A DNA stretch of 64,000 nt from positions 1-64,000 of the forward strand of contig CACMMX010000001.1 of assembly GCA_902614915.1 (NCBI GenBank), in the 5' to 3' direction. Below the pieces are notes generated by a model, which was given only the letters and a program-made list of their open reading frames with translations, was not told the DNA's origin and made no database searches. Below are positions 63,306 to 64,000 of the stretch, piece after piece (the first letter of the stretch is position 1; every line of letters begins with the position of its first letter). The DNA is from an uncultured Cryomorphaceae bacterium. GTDB taxonomy: Bacteria; Bacteroidota; Bacteroidia; Flavobacteriales; Schleiferiaceae. The position numbers and the translations under genes are program-made.

Positions 63306-63353
63306 AACTTCCTGCGCCGATTAATTCTTCTTTACGCAGCGTTCGAGTGCATG

Positions 63354-64000
63354 TTAGTCTGCTTGAATTTGTCTTATATCCGCACCGGTAGGTCTCTGAT
63401 AGAGGGATAAATCAAAGTGCTTTGTAGCTGCATAGAGATGGTCAAAGATATCAGACATTATACCTTCGTAAAGTGACCATTCTGTTGTTGCTGTAAAGCA
63501 ATATACCTCCACCGGAATACCTTCAGTAGTTGGTTGTAATTGACGAACCATTAGGGTGAATTCATTATTGATACCAGCATGGTTTGTTAAATAAAATTCA
63601 ATATACTTTCTATATAAACCGATATTAGTTTGTCGTCGACCATTGAGTAAACTAGTACCCTGAGATTTCTTTTTCGAATTGGAGTCGTCTATTTCTTTTT
63701 GACGATCGACCAAGAACGGTTTAATGAGGTCTATTTCCATTAAGGCATCCATTAAATCTTTGTCTAAATGGCGAATAGAGGTAATATCAATGTTGATATT
63801 GCGCTTGATGCGTCTAGCACCACTTTCAGACATTCCACGCCAATTGACAAAACTGTCTTGCACAAATGCTGTAGCCGGAACGGTGCTCACCGTTTTGTCA
63901 AAGTTTTGAATTTTTATTGTGGTGAGGTCAATACTGAGTACATCTCCATCCACACTGTATTTCGAAAAAGTAATCCAATCGCCTACTTTCACTAGATCAT
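63354..64000 (-). CDS. MscS-family (YbdG-like) mechanosensitive channel, 5' part beyond window
   Basis: The C-terminal part of a mechanosensitive channel of the YbdG/MscM type. The visible portion starts in the beta domain DLVKVGDWITFSKYSVDGDVLSIDLTTIKIQNFDKTVSTVPATAF, continues NWRGMSESGARRIKRNINIDI and a C-terminal alpha/beta domain with TTEWSLYEGIMSDIFDHLYAA. The frame stays open through the window end, so the track's start at 63992 (GTG) is internal and the gene is truncated at its 5' end by the boundary. The two insertion segments typical of YbdG are present. Membrane helices are outside. Confidence 0.9.
   Translation of the reverse strand, partial: DLVKVGDWITFSKYSVDGDVLSIDLTTIKIQNFDKTVSTVPATAFVQDSFVNWRGMSESGARRIKRNINIDITSIRHLDKDLMDALMEIDLIKPFLVDRQKEIDDSNSKKKSQGTSLLNGRRQTNIGLYRKYIEFYLTNHAGINNEFTLMVRQLQPTTEGIPVEVYCFTATTEWSLYEGIMSDIFDHLYAATKHFDLSLYQRPTGADIRQIQAD

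Overview
The window is a stretch of chromosome from a member of the Bacteroidota, most likely order Flavobacteriales. The evidence is the type IX secretion/gliding cluster (a PorP/SprF-like protein followed by GldK, GldL, GldM and GldN), the Bacteroidota-type primase and urocanase, eukaryote-like single-chain glycyl-tRNA synthetase, the kynurenine pathway, frequent SPase II lipoproteins, and promoter boxes of the form TAnnTTTG with few Shine-Dalgarno sequences. I see no phage, insertion sequence, CRISPR array or rRNA. Genes are dense and mostly housekeeping, so the unusual items are small genes, fusions and regulatory DNA rather than a large island.

Layout. 0-5.7 kb: an OmpA-type lipoprotein, then (minus strand) a PafA-like phosphatase, an ABC-F ATPase and a DAO-family flavoprotein. 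5.7-11.2 kb: the minus-strand T9SS core operon porP-gldK-gldL-gldM-gldN. 11.2-14.7 kb: an arginase-fold protein and topA. 14.9-21.7 kb: a plus-strand run miaB, sigma-54 activator, lptE, a TPR-like protein, secG, then groES-groEL. 21.9-24.8 kb: minus-strand uracil-DNA glycosylase-like protein, pth, bL25 and prs. 24.9-27 kb: tRNA-Leu(CAA), a dCMP deaminase-like protein and an S41 protease. 27-29.4 kb: a small acidic lipoprotein, glyQS and a MarC protein. 29.5-33.9 kb: a DUF3109 protein and nrdB-nrdA. 34.2-38.8 kb: a J-domain protein, polyprenyl synthase, MscS and dnaG. 38.8-41.8 kb: a NadR-like P-loop protein, a phosphopantetheinyl transferase fused to a GNAT acetyltransferase, and divergent ahcY. 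41.9-46.5 kb: an outer-membrane-type protein, a 40-residue gene missed by the ORF track, a glucosaminidase/LysM protein, a broken two-TM gene, and a TPP riboswitch in front of a TonB-dependent receptor. 46.5-53.2 kb: a TPM/TPM/LemA/MerR/M23 minus-strand run, alaS and a membrane-type protein. 53.3-56.9 kb: an OmpH-like lipoprotein, hutU, a DUF5522 microgene and a PLP enzyme. 56.9-60.4 kb: kmo, kynU and a UbiA-like protein. 60.4-64 kb: gcvP and the C-terminal part of a second MscS-type channel cut by the window edge.

How genes work together. The Gld/Por genes build the T9SS motor and outer ring. LptE, the OmpA lipoprotein, the OmpH-like lipoprotein, M23 and glucosaminidase genes serve the envelope. 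nrdAB, the deaminase-like protein and prs feed nucleotide synthesis. kynU-kmo (tryptophan), hutU (histidine) and gcvP (glycine) are amino-acid catabolism. The riboswitch ties the TonB receptor to thiamin uptake.

The most interesting observations are: (1) a 40-aa protein whose C-terminus copies the Cys-containing redox tail of this genome's own NrdA; (2) a PPTase-GNAT fusion with overlapping divergent promoters against ahcY; (3) a frameshifted GldL-like two-TM microgene beside the TPP riboswitch; (4) an intrinsic terminator whose stem contains the ribosome-binding site of the next gene. All functional calls are from reading the sequence and from family knowledge; no database search was run.
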